From Herbiconiux oxytropis (lineage in GTDB: Bacteria; Actinomycetota; Actinomycetes; Actinomycetales; Microbacteriaceae): a DNA stretch of 64,000 bases. The notes beneath the pieces are model-generated. The model ran no database searches and had not been told where the DNA came from. It saw only the letters and a list, made by a program, of their open reading frames with translations. Shown one piece after another: positions 1 to 8,337 of this stretch (positions within the stretch are counted from its first letter, which is position 1; each line of letters begins with the position of its first letter). The position numbers and the translations under genes were made by a program. The DNA is taken from NCBI RefSeq assembly GCF_024979315.1, contig NZ_JANLCK010000003.1, positions 496,001 to 560,000 on the forward strand, read 5' to 3'.

Positions 1-765
1 GGTGCCCTCCTCCACCGGCCACAGCGCCATGAAGAATCCTCCGGGCACCTCGAGGATCTGCCACGGGAACTCGACCATCTCGCTTCCCTCGACGCTGATC
101 ATCGTCGTTCCCTCGGTGAGGGGCCGGGCATCGTGCTCGGACCAGAACCGCCTGAACAGCGGATCGCTCACCGAGAGCTGGCCGACGATCTCCCGGAAGC
201 GCGGGTTGGCGGGGTCGCCGTGGAACCTGAGCGCCGCGACGGTGCTCCTCGCGCTCTCCGGGTAGATCTCCACGTCGGGATAGTCCCGCAGCACGGCGAA
301 GGCCCCCAGCAGGATGTTGTCCCCGTAGGTCGCGTAGCCCGGACTCAGGATGTCGGCCATCTCGTTGATGGCGAGGACGTCCTGGTTGCTGTCGAAGATG
401 TAGGCGGGAACGTGCGACCAGTTCTTCAGCAGGGTCAGCACCTGATCGCTGACCGGAACCGGTTCCGAGGGCCTTCCCGGCGTGGTCGTCGCCGCGCGAG
501 CGATCCGGTTGAGGTAGATGCGCTCCGATCCGTCGAGCCGCAGGGCGTCGGCGAGGCTGTTGAGCACCTGATCGGACATCTGGTGCCCCTGGCCCTGTTC
601 GAGCCGGGTGTAGTAGTCGCGGCTGATGCCCGCGAGCTCTGCGACCTCCTCGCGGCGCAGGCCCGGCACGCGCCTGTCATCGGGCGGGAATCCGAACGAG
701 GCGGGGTCCAGCCGGGCCCGCCGACTGCGGAGGAACTGCGCGAGGAGCGGTGTTCGGGAGGTCAC
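1..765 (-). CDS. XRE-family regulator with MmyB-like ligand domain (partial)
   Basis: Transcription factor with an N-terminal helix-turn-helix and a C-terminal MmyB-like (PAS-type) sensor domain. The HTH lies at about residues 5-70 (LRREEVAELAGISRDYYTRL is the recognition region); the MmyB signature follows in the stretch AYIFDSNQDVLAINEMA. Read from a GTG at 765; 255 codons are visible and the frame is still open at the left edge, so a short C-terminal part is missing (such proteins are usually 260-300 aa). It lies 36 bp downstream of the amidohydrolase on the same strand, so it may be the last gene of that operon. In this family the partner is often a short-chain dehydrogenase or catabolic operon; the ligand is unknown. 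Confidence 0.85.
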   Translation of the reverse strand, partial: MTSRTPLLAQFLRSRRARLDPASFGFPPDDRRVPGLRREEVAELAGISRDYYTRLEQGQGHQMSDQVLNSLADALRLDGSERIYLNRIARAATTTPGRPSEPVPVSDQVLTLLKNWSHVPAYIFDSNQDVLAINEMADILSPGYATYGDNILLGAFAVLRDYPDVEIYPESARSTVAALRFHGDPANPRFREIVGQLSVSDPLFRRFWSEHDARPLTEGTTMISVEGSEMVEFPWQILEVPGGFFMALWPVEEGT

Positions 766-801
766 GGGTTGCCCATCGTCGTCCGGGTGATCGGGAGAAC
801 G

Positions 802-1809
802 CTATCGCACCAGGGGGTCGGGATCGTCTCCTGGACCGGGCAGCCCGAGGAAGGCGCGGCCGTCGTGCTCCAGCTGGTGGGCGGTCAGTCCACGGGCCAC
901 CGCGTGCCGCACCGGGTCGCCATCGGCCATGTCGAACGGGTAGTCGCTGCCGAGGAGCACCTTCCCGTCGCCCGCTTTCGCGGTGAGCAGGGCGAAGGCG
1001 TCGTCGTCGTGCGTCACGGTGTCGAGGAACAGCGCGCGGAACCCCTCCTCGGGCGGCCGGGACGACGAGGCCCGGACGTCGGGGCGGGCATGCCACGCGT
1101 GGGTCCACCGCCCGAGCAGATCCGGAGCGCACCCGCCGCCGTGCACGAAGCAGATCCGCAAGGCCGGCACCCGCTCCTGCACGCCGCCGAGCAGGAGCGA
1201 AGCGATCGCGGTGGCCGTCTCCACGGGGTTGCCGATGAGGTTGGCCAGGTAGTGCCTCGACAGCGACGGCGACGGCAGCTGCATGGGGTGCACGAGCACC
1301 GCGAGGCCGAGGTCGGCGGCTTCGCGCAGCACGCCCTCGAGCGGTTCCGAGTCGAGCGACGAGCCGTGCACGAGGGGCGGGAGCGCGACTCCGAGCATGC
1401 CCGGGATCCGCGCGAGGGCTCGGAGCTGACGTGTGGAGGCCGCGGTGTCGGCGAGGCTGACGCAGCCGAAACCGGCGAACCATCCCTCCCCGTCGACCAC
1501 GACCCGCGCCAGGCCGTCGTTGAACGCCTCGACGTACTCGTCCGTTCCGCGATCGGTGCCCAGGGCGAAGGCGAAGGGAGGTGCCGAGAGCACGCGCGAA
1601 CCCACGCCGGCCCGCTCCATGTCGGCGCGCACCCGGCCCACGTCGCTCATCGACCGGGTCTCGATCGAGAGCGGCACCTCGCCGAGGAACAGTCGGCCGT
1701 CGCGGTCGGTGATGCCCCCGAACGGGGCTCCGGGCGCCAGGCCGAACAGCTCGCGCGGCAGCCAGTGCGCGTGCACGTCGACCGGGCCGGGCCGGAGCGC
1801 GAAGCTCAT
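802..1809 (-). CDS. Amidohydrolase of the ACMSD/decarboxylase family
   Basis: A TIM-barrel metal enzyme of 335 aa, the usual length for the amidohydrolase_2 family (aminocarboxymuconate-semialdehyde decarboxylase, gamma-resorcylate decarboxylase, 5-carboxyvanillate decarboxylase). Visible metal/active-site motifs are VDVHAHW near residue 12, LVHPMQ near the middle, FVHGGG, and GSDYPFDM near residue 292, whose Asp is the usual catalytic or metal ligand. Members decarboxylate or hydrolyse aromatic or muconate-type acids. The ATG overlaps the cupin stop (ATGA), so translation is coupled. Together with the monooxygenase and aldehyde dehydrogenase upstream it most likely acts on a ring acid or ring-cleavage product; the substrate cannot be read from sequence. 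Confidence 0.85.
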   Translation of the reverse strand: MSFALRPGPVDVHAHWLPRELFGLAPGAPFGGITDRDGRLFLGEVPLSIETRSMSDVGRVRADMERAGVGSRVLSAPPFAFALGTDRGTDEYVEAFNDGLARVVVDGEGWFAGFGCVSLADTAASTRQLRALARIPGMLGVALPPLVHGSSLDSEPLEGVLREAADLGLAVLVHPMQLPSPSLSRHYLANLIGNPVETATAIASLLLGGVQERVPALRICFVHGGGCAPDLLGRWTHAWHARPDVRASSSRPPEEGFRALFLDTVTHDDDAFALLTAKAGDGKVLLGSDYPFDMADGDPVRHAVARGLTAHQLEHDGRAFLGLPGPGDDPDPLVR

Positions 1810-2258
1810 CGCGGACCCTCGCCGTTGCGGGCGGGCAGCGGCAGCGCGGCGTTGTCGGAGTCGAGGTGCTCGACGGTCGTGAACACGAGCGTGCTGCGGC
1901 CGACGTTCTCGATGTCGTGCAGCAGGTACTCACCCTCGGCGAAGTGGAAGTGCCGGGTCTCCCCGGCGTCGTACGCGACGTCGCGGGTGGTGCCGTCGAA
2001 GGTGTGCTGGCGGCTCGTGCCGGCGTTCACCGCGGTCCAGAAGTAGTCCAGCACGTGCCGGTGCGCGTGCCAGCGCTCACCGGGCTCGAGGCGGATCTCC
2101 CAGACCCGCACGCGGTCGTTCTCACTCAGCAGGCGCGATCCGACCTCGCCGTCGAAGGCCCGCTCGGCGAACTCGGCACGGAGCTCGTCGCTCCAGCCCT
2201 CGAAGTCGGTGGCGATGAGGGTGCCCGCGAGGGGCAGGTCGGCCAGGAAGCTCGACAT
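1806..2258 (-). CDS. Cupin-domain protein
   Basis: A 150-aa single-domain cupin. The first cupin motif is visible as GERWHAHRHVLDYFW (His-x-His-x-His metal ligands) and the second half carries the FHFAEGEYLLHDIEN strand pair. Such small cupins act as metal-dependent isomerases, dioxygenases or binding proteins in catabolic operons; no specific activity is assigned. A good Shine-Dalgarno (GGAGAA) precedes the ATG. It is 29 bp after the monooxygenase and overlaps the amidohydrolase start by 4 bp, so it belongs to the same transcript. Confidence 0.8.
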   Translation of the reverse strand: MSSFLADLPLAGTLIATDFEGWSDELRAEFAERAFDGEVGSRLLSENDRVRVWEIRLEPGERWHAHRHVLDYFWTAVNAGTSRQHTFDGTTRDVAYDAGETRHFHFAEGEYLLHDIENVGRSTLVFTTVEHLDSDNAALPLPARNGEGPR

Positions 2259-2287
2259 GATGGTTCTCCGTTCTCAGATGGGGGTTC

Positions 2288-3541
2288 TCAGGAAGCCGCG
2301 GCCTGCGGCTGCCGGTCGATGGGGTGCAGCACGCCGGGGCCGTAGAGGCCGAAGCGCAACGACGGATCGCCGGGGATCCAGGTGTTGTGGAACTGCGAGC
2401 GGTCTCCCATCTCGGTGACCCGGTCCAGCAGCGCGCGGCTCAGCTCGAGCTGGGCCGGCTCCCAGGCGGCGAGAGCTCCCGCGACGTCGCCGTCGCTCGC
2501 CAGCAGCGCGTCGCGCAATGCCCAGGCATCGGCCGCGGCCTTCGCCGTGCCCGCCGCGGCGTGCGGGCGGGCGCTGCAGGCCGCGTCGCCGAGGAGAGCG
2601 GTGCGACCGAGCGCCATGCGGCGTGACCGCACATCGAGCACGACCTGCAGGTACGGCTCCGCCGTGGCGAGCACCACCTCGGCGGCGGCGGGCGCCAGCA
2701 CAGCCGCCGCCGTCTCGCGCAGCTCCCGCACGAACCGCTCCTGCACCTGCCCGGGGTGCAGCGACACCGCGCCCACGAAGCCGTTGATCCCTGTGAGCAG
2801 CTCGGTGAGCTCGGGGCCCGCCGGTACGTTGCGGTACCAGACGTAGTTCATCAGCTGCTCCTCGGCCGCCACACCGTCCTCACCCGGGATCGGGTAGAGG
2901 GTGATGTGGGAGTTCGGCACCACGGAGTAGGTGATGGCGTCGCCCATGAGCACGCGGGTGGCCTCGCTCAGCTCGCGGAGCGGGACGGTGCCCCGCCACC
3001 CGACGTAGCCCGAGTAGGTCGGCTCGGCATCCGCGTCGAAGTGGGCTCTGGCCGGCGAGTTGATCCCGTCGGCGAACACCACGAGATCGGCCGTCTCGAC
3101 CCGGCCGTCGGCGAAGCGCACCGTGACCGAGTCGCCGTCGTCGTCGAATCCGGAGGCGTAGGCACCGAGGTGGTAGTGATCGGTGCCGAAGTCGGCGAGG
3201 AGGGCCCGGTAGAAGGTGCCCCAGGAGGTGTACTCCCAGCGCCGCTCCTCGTCGGTGATGACGCGGTTCTCCCGGTCGAGGTACTGCACGCGGCCCGTGG
3301 AGGTCTTGAGGGCTGCGGAGTCGATGCTGCTGCGCTCCTCGAACCAGCGCAGTGTGTCGGGCTGCAGCACGATGCCGCTGCCTCGGCCGTGCAGGGGAGT
3401 GGCCGTGCGCTCGTAGACGTCGACGTCGAATCCGATGTCCTTCAGCAGCAGGGCCGTCGTGAGCCCGCCGATGGAGCCGCCTACGACGAGGGCGCGCCGC
3501 GCGAGGTAGGGCTGATCGGAGGAGAGTGTGTCGCTGGTCAT
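2288..3541 (-). CDS. FAD-dependent aromatic monooxygenase, 2,6-dihydroxypyridine-3-monooxygenase-like
   Basis: Flavoprotein hydroxylase of 417 aa. The N-terminal dinucleotide fold is [15 protein letters not shown] (residues about 17-31), the second FAD motif is ALLGDAACSARPHAAAG (GD motif, about residue 330), and GYVGWRGTVP is typical of the dihydroxypyridine-hydroxylase subgroup. Enzymes of this group use NAD(P)H and O2 to hydroxylate a phenolic or pyridine ring. The start ATG lies only 2 bp beyond the stop of the MFS gene upstream, so the two are probably translated from one mRNA. The pyridine-type substrate is inferred from subgroup resemblance only. A second paralogue occurs at 11757-12884. 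Confidence 0.85.
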   Translation of the reverse strand: MTSDTLSSDQPYLARRALVVGGSIGGLTTALLLKDIGFDVDVYERTATPLHGRGSGIVLQPDTLRWFEERSSIDSAALKTSTGRVQYLDRENRVITDEERRWEYTSWGTFYRALLADFGTDHYHLGAYASGFDDDGDSVTVRFADGRVETADLVVFADGINSPARAHFDADAEPTYSGYVGWRGTVPLRELSEATRVLMGDAITYSVVPNSHITLYPIPGEDGVAAEEQLMNYVWYRNVPAGPELTELLTGINGFVGAVSLHPGQVQERFVRELRETAAAVLAPAAAEVVLATAEPYLQVVLDVRSRRMALGRTALLGDAACSARPHAAAGTAKAAADAWALRDALLASDGDVAGALAAWEPAQLELSRALLDRVTEMGDRSQFHNTWIPGDPSLRFGLYGPGVLHPIDRQPQAAAS

Positions 3542-3543
3542 GA

Positions 3544-4965
3544 TCAGGCCTTTCGGGTGTCGGCGACGGCGCCGGGTGCGGTGGGAACCCCGGGTGCGGG
3601 GGAGCTCTCGGGGTGCGGTGAGCCGTCTTCGGAGGGGAGGGCGTGGCCCCTGGTCTCCCGCGCGAAGAGCACGCCGACGAGCCCGATGATGCCGATCGAG
3701 GCGATGACGGCGGTGGCGGTGCCGAGGTCGCCGCCGAACCAGGAGCCTGCGATGACGCCGGCCACGAGGGGGCCCGCAGCCGTGAAGAACCGGCCCACAC
3801 TGTTGCAGAACGCGATGGCCGACGCCCGCACGCTCGTGGGGAACACCTCGGGGCTGTAGATGAACGCGCCCGACAGCGATCCGAAGAGCGCGAAGCCGAG
3901 GACCGGCATGACGACGAGGTAGGTCGTGATGTCGCGCTGGAACGGGAACAGGAAGAAGATCGCGATCGCGCCGAGGCCGAAGGTGAGAAGGAAGGTGGGC
4001 CGACGGCCGATCCGGTCGGCGATGAAGCCCCAGGCGGCGTAGCCCACGATGCCTCCCGCGTTGAAGAGGATCGAGGCCAGGGCGACCTGCGAGGCGATCT
4101 CGTCCGGTGACCACGCCTTCGCCGCCCCCATCTCGCGGATGATCTGCGGATACCAGGTGCTCACGCTCCAGAAGGCGATGAGGGCCCCGGTGGCGATGGC
4201 GGTGCAGGTGAGGGTGGGGCGAAGCAGCGGCCGGCGGAACAGCCGCCGCAGCACGAAGTCGTCTTTCGCGAGCCGCTTGCCCGCGTGCTTGCGCTCGCGC
4301 CGCTCTCGGATGGCGTCGGCCGACTCCGGCGGCTCTTTCACGAAGCGGCGGATGAACCAGACGAGGATCGCGGGGATGACGGCCAGCGCCATCATGAACC
4401 GCCAACCCATGCCGCCGGCGAGGGCGAAGACGATGGCCGCGATGAAGAAGCCGGCGGCGTAGCCGGACATCATCACGCCCCCGGCGCGGGCCCGATAGCG
4501 GTTCTTCCAGCTCTCGGCGATGAGCGCGGCGCCCACCGGAGCCTCCACCCCGGAGCCGAGACCCGCGATGAAGCGGAGGATGCCGAGCTGCCACCAGGTG
4601 TCGGCGAAGGCCGCCGCCGCGGTGAAGACCGCGTAGGTGAGGATGCCGATGGTGAGGATGCGGGTGCGGCCGAAGTAGTCGGCCAGCACGCCGAAGACGA
4701 TGCCGCCGAGTGCCCAGCCGGCCAGGAAGAGGGCGATCGTGAGGCCGCCGTAGAGCCCGATCGTGGCCGGGGCCACCTCGATGCCGCTGTGCGGAAGCAG
4801 CTCGGCCATCGCGGGACCGAGCACGAGCGTGTAGAGGCTGCCCGCGAAGCCGTCCAGACCCCAGCCGAGCATGGTGCCGGTGAGCACGAGCCATTGGGCC
4901 TTCGTGATCTCCTGCCGCCAGCCCGAGCGCAGGGCGTTCTTCGTGTTGCGAGTTCCGGTCACCAT
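3544..4965 (-). CDS. MFS transporter, probable aromatic acid permease
   Basis: A 473-aa, 12-helix major facilitator. The loop-2 signature is GVLADYFGRTRI and the equivalent loop 8 is ADRIGRRPTFL, the duplicated D-x-x-G-R-R pattern of sugar/aromatic-acid carriers (AAHS or SP families). The C-terminal tail after about residue 440 is Ser/Pro-rich and cytoplasmic. SD-like AAAGAGAG precedes the ATG. Placement between an aldehyde dehydrogenase and a ring hydroxylase implies that it imports the substrate of this pathway. Substrate unknown. Confidence 0.85.
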   Translation of the reverse strand: MVTGTRNTKNALRSGWRQEITKAQWLVLTGTMLGWGLDGFAGSLYTLVLGPAMAELLPHSGIEVAPATIGLYGGLTIALFLAGWALGGIVFGVLADYFGRTRILTIGILTYAVFTAAAAFADTWWQLGILRFIAGLGSGVEAPVGAALIAESWKNRYRARAGGVMMSGYAAGFFIAAIVFALAGGMGWRFMMALAVIPAILVWFIRRFVKEPPESADAIRERRERKHAGKRLAKDDFVLRRLFRRPLLRPTLTCTAIATGALIAFWSVSTWYPQIIREMGAAKAWSPDEIASQVALASILFNAGGIVGYAAWGFIADRIGRRPTFLLTFGLGAIAIFFLFPFQRDITTYLVVMPVLGFALFGSLSGAFIYSPEVFPTSVRASAIAFCNSVGRFFTAAGPLVAGVIAGSWFGGDLGTATAVIASIGIIGLVGVLFARETRGHALPSEDGSPHPESSPAPGVPTAPGAVADTRKA

Positions 4966-5000
4966 CGACGTTCTCTCTTTCTGAATCGGGGGAGGGGTGC

Positions 5001-6485
5001 TCAGTTGAGTCGCTCGGTGCCGGCGCCGCCGTACCAGTCGACGGAGTCGGGGGCGATCCGGGCGACCACGGTCTTCAGCCAGGAGAACTCGTCGAACGAC
5101 TCGATCCCGGCGTCCTTGCCGATGCCCGACTCCTTGATGCCGCCCCAGGGCAGCGATGGCTCGAGCCGGTGGTGGTCGTTGATCCACACCATGCCGGCCC
5201 TGATGCTGTCGGCGACGCGGTGGCCGCGGTCGAGCCGATGGGTCCAGACGCCTGCGCCGAGGCCGTACGGGTTGTCGTTCGCCATCGCGACGGCCTCCTC
5301 CTCGGTGTCGAAGGGGATGACGACGGCCACCGGGCCGAAGATCTCCTCGCGGGCCACGCCCATCCGCATCGTCGCGTCGGCGATGACGGTGGGGGAGTAG
5401 AAGAACCCCTCGGCGAGGTCGCCGTCGAGGTCGGGCACCGATCCGCCCGCGGTGATCCTGGCGCCCTCCGCCCGGCCGGAGTCGACGAGATCCGCCACCT
5501 TGCCGCGCTGGCGCGCACTGATGAGCGGACCCATCTGCGTGCCGGGATCTGTGGGGTCGCCGACGCGGATCGCGAGGGCCCTGGCGGTGAGGTGCTCCAC
5601 GAAGGCGGCGTAGACGTCGCGCTGCACGAGGAACCGGGAGCCGGCGACGCAGGACTGGCCCGCAGCCACGAAGGCCGAGAACGCGGCGCCCTCGGCGGCC
5701 TCCCGCGGGTCGACGTCGTCGAACACGATCACGGGGGTCTTGCCGCCGAGCTCGGCGGTCATGCGGGCGAACCGGCGAGCGGTGGCGACGGCGGCCGACC
5801 GACCGGTCTCGGTGCCGCCGGTGAGCGTGATCTTGGCGATGTCGGGATGCTCGGTGAGTCGGCGTCCCGCCTCCGCCGCACCCGTGACGACCTGCACGAC
5901 GCCGTCCGGCACACCCGCCCGCTCGAGGATCGGCAGGAGCGCCAGGGTGGTGAGCGGTGTGAGCTCCGAGGGCTTCACGACCACGGTGTTGCCGTTCGCC
6001 AGAGCGGCCGAGAGGCTGCGGGCGAGGATGAGCATGGGGTGGTTGAACGGCGTGATGATGCCGCACACGCCGAGCGGTGCGCGGCGCTGGTAGGTGAGGT
6101 ACGGGCCGTCGCTCGGCAGCACGGCGGTGCGCTGGGCGGCGAGGAGACCGGCGTTGTAGCGGAACCACTCGGGCACCCGGGAGAGCTGGGCGCGGGTCTC
6201 GGTCACGGGGCGCCCGTTGTTGAGGGCCTCGAGCCGGTAGAGCTCCTCGGTCGACGCCTCGATCTCGTCGGCGATCCTCAGCAGGATGCGCGAGCGCTCG
6301 CTCGGGTGCAGGCTCGCCCACGGTGCGCTCTCGAACGCCTGCTTCGCGGCGGCCACGGCGCTGTCGACCTCCGCGGCACCGTGCTCGGGCACGGTGCGGA
6401 TGACCTGACCGGTGGAGGGGTTCACGATGTCGCGGGTGCCGGCGCCGGAAGGGGCCTCGGGAGCGCGGGTGTCGGTGATCGTCAT
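5001..6485 (-). CDS. NAD(P)-dependent aldehyde dehydrogenase
   Basis: A full-length ALDH-superfamily enzyme of 494 aa. Catalytic residues are visible: Asn148 in CGIITPFNHP, Glu245 in AELGGKTP, and the nucleophile Cys279 in AAGQSCVAGSR. The C-terminal signature GGIKESGIGKDAG is also present. The sequence is of the 5-carboxymethyl-2-hydroxymuconate/betaine-aldehyde type, oxidising an aldehyde to the acid. It is the first gene of the minus-strand catabolic run and is transcribed divergently from the PucR regulator (155-bp gap), so the shared intergenic region should hold its promoter and operator. Confidence 0.92.
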   Translation of the reverse strand: MTITDTRAPEAPSGAGTRDIVNPSTGQVIRTVPEHGAAEVDSAVAAAKQAFESAPWASLHPSERSRILLRIADEIEASTEELYRLEALNNGRPVTETRAQLSRVPEWFRYNAGLLAAQRTAVLPSDGPYLTYQRRAPLGVCGIITPFNHPMLILARSLSAALANGNTVVVKPSELTPLTTLALLPILERAGVPDGVVQVVTGAAEAGRRLTEHPDIAKITLTGGTETGRSAAVATARRFARMTAELGGKTPVIVFDDVDPREAAEGAAFSAFVAAGQSCVAGSRFLVQRDVYAAFVEHLTARALAIRVGDPTDPGTQMGPLISARQRGKVADLVDSGRAEGARITAGGSVPDLDGDLAEGFFYSPTVIADATMRMGVAREEIFGPVAVVIPFDTEEEAVAMANDNPYGLGAGVWTHRLDRGHRVADSIRAGMVWINDHHRLEPSLPWGGIKESGIGKDAGIESFDEFSWLKTVVARIAPDSVDWYGGAGTERLN

Positions 6486-6640
6486 GCGGTTCTCCTCGTG
6501 GATCGGATGATGAGGTGCCGTCGGATCACGCGGCTTCGTCGCCTCACTCGGTGCTGATCAGTGTGACGAGCACGGTCGACCCGGACAATGTTTCATGCGA
6601 CACACTTGTGCCGAGAGGATGTGTATGGTGACATCACTTC

Positions 6641-8335
6641 ATGCAGAGCGAACTCGTGGTGTGGCTGGGCAGGCTGCGGGAGTTGAGCTCGATCGCGGGT
6701 GCCGGACTGCCGCTCGAGGAGTCTCTGCGACTGGTCGCCGGCACTGCGCGGGAGCTGCTCGGCTTCGACTTCTGCGGCGTGCTCATCCCGGATGCCGATG
6801 CCACAGCGCTCGTGATCGCGGGCTGGAGCGGGCTGTCGCGCAGCTACGTCGACAGCGTGAACACCTCGAGTCCGGTCGTGCTCGGCGGCACGGCGCCCTC
6901 CAGCAGGGCCTTCTTCAGCGGGGAGCCGGTGGCGGTCGCCGACATCGAGACCGAGAGCGGCTTCGAGCCGTGGGGCGGAGTGGCCCTCGAGCAGGGTTAT
7001 CACTCGATGATCAGCGTTCCCCTGCGGGCCGCGGGCCGGGTGCTCGGCACCCTGAACGGCTACCACACGGCGACGCGGGAGTACTCGGCTGCCGAGACGG
7101 AACGGCTCAGCCTGCTGGCCGGCTACGCCGCCTCGGCCCTGCACTCCGCCTCCCTCCTCGACGAGCTGCGCGAGGCGAACGATTCGCTCGTCGTGCAGCG
7201 CGACCTGCTGACCCGCTCGGAGGAGATCCACCGCCGTCTGCTCCGGGTGTCCCTGGAGTCCGGGGGGATCGACGGCGTGGTCGACACGCTCAGCGAACTC
7301 ATCGACCGGCCCGTCACGATGCTCGACCCGCGCGGTGAGGTGCTGGCCGCCGCGCGCGAGATCGGGCGCCCCGAGCAGGAGGACGCGGGCCGGGAGGTCA
7401 GGCTGGGCGCCGAGGTGGCCGGTCGCCTCGCGATCGGCGGTCTCGCGCCGCTCGATCCGATCGACGCCAGAGCGGTCGATCACGCCGCCGTGGTGATCGC
7501 CCTGGAGCTGCTGCGACTGCGCGCCGCGCTCGAGACGGAGTACCGCATCCAGGGCGAGCTGCTCGGCGACGTGCTGCTGTTCGGCGTGAGCGAGCAGGCG
7601 GAGCGGCGCGCGCGGGCGCTCGGTCACGATCTGGCTGCTCTGCGGCTCGCGGTCGTCGCCGAGGTGCCGGGGGGCGATCCGGGTGCCGAGCACCGGCGCG
7701 CGCTCGCCGGCCTGTCGGCGCTGTCGGCCGTGCGTGCTCCGGCGGGCTCGGGGCGCGGGGTGAAGCCGCTCGTCGCCGAGCATCAGGGGCTGCTCGTGGC
7801 GCTGTGGCCCGTCGATGCGAGCGAGGGCGACGCTTCGCGAGCGGAGGAGCTGGCGGCGACTCGCGTGCACGCGGCCCTCCGCGCGGCGTTCCCCGGAGAA
7901 CCGGTGCTGGTGGCATCGTCCGGAACCGGCCGATCGGATCTCGGCGACGCCCACCGGGTGGCCGCGGGCGCCCTGGGGCTCGCCAGGGCGTCGGGGCGAT
8001 CCGACGGCGTGATCACCCCGGCGGCCTCGGGCATCCTCGGCGTGCTCCTCCAGGTCGACCGGCCGGGTGCGCTCCTGGAGTTCGCGCGGCGCACCCTCGG
8101 CCCCGTGCTCGACTACGACCGCCGCCGCGGCAGTGACCTGCTGCAGACGCTGCGCGTGTTCCTCGACAGCGGCGCCGACCGGACCGCGACCGCGACCGCG
8201 CTGCACGTGCACCCCAACACCGTGCAGCAGCGACTGCGCCGGATCGAGTCGCTCACCGGCGCCGAGCTGCGGCATCCGTCGGAGCTCATGGCGTTCGCCT
8301 CGGCGATCGCCGCGTGGCAGGTCGCCTCGCTCTGA
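6641..8335 (+). CDS. PucR-family transcriptional regulator with GAF sensor
   Basis: A 564-aa regulator: GAF domain at about residues 20-165 (LLGFDFCGVLIPDADA), a central GGDEF-like CdaR region, and a C-terminal PucR helix-turn-helix at about residues 505-562 (TATATALHVHPNTVQQRLRR). In actinobacteria such proteins activate catabolic operons when a ring compound or CoA ester binds the GAF domain. It is divergent to the aldehyde dehydrogenase operon and is the obvious candidate activator. The start ATG has only a weak Shine-Dalgarno; a TATGGT at 6624-6629 could be a -10 box giving a very short leader. Confidence 0.9.
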   Translation: MQSELVVWLGRLRELSSIAGAGLPLEESLRLVAGTARELLGFDFCGVLIPDADATALVIAGWSGLSRSYVDSVNTSSPVVLGGTAPSSRAFFSGEPVAVADIETESGFEPWGGVALEQGYHSMISVPLRAAGRVLGTLNGYHTATREYSAAETERLSLLAGYAASALHSASLLDELREANDSLVVQRDLLTRSEEIHRRLLRVSLESGGIDGVVDTLSELIDRPVTMLDPRGEVLAAAREIGRPEQEDAGREVRLGAEVAGRLAIGGLAPLDPIDARAVDHAAVVIALELLRLRAALETEYRIQGELLGDVLLFGVSEQAERRARALGHDLAALRLAVVAEVPGGDPGAEHRRALAGLSALSAVRAPAGSGRGVKPLVAEHQGLLVALWPVDASEGDASRAEELAATRVHAALRAAFPGEPVLVASSGTGRSDLGDAHRVAAGALGLARASGRSDGVITPAASGILGVLLQVDRPGALLEFARRTLGPVLDYDRRRGSDLLQTLRVFLDSGADRTATATALHVHPNTVQQRLRRIESLTGAELRHPSELMAFASAIAAWQVASL

Positions 8336-8337
8336 GC

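Noticed and set aside
133-2046. Very long plus-strand open frame over the amidohydrolase/cupin region
   Set aside because: It is antisense to three well-supported minus-strand genes, is Arg/Gly/Glu-rich without any domain, and is the usual GC-rich shadow frame.
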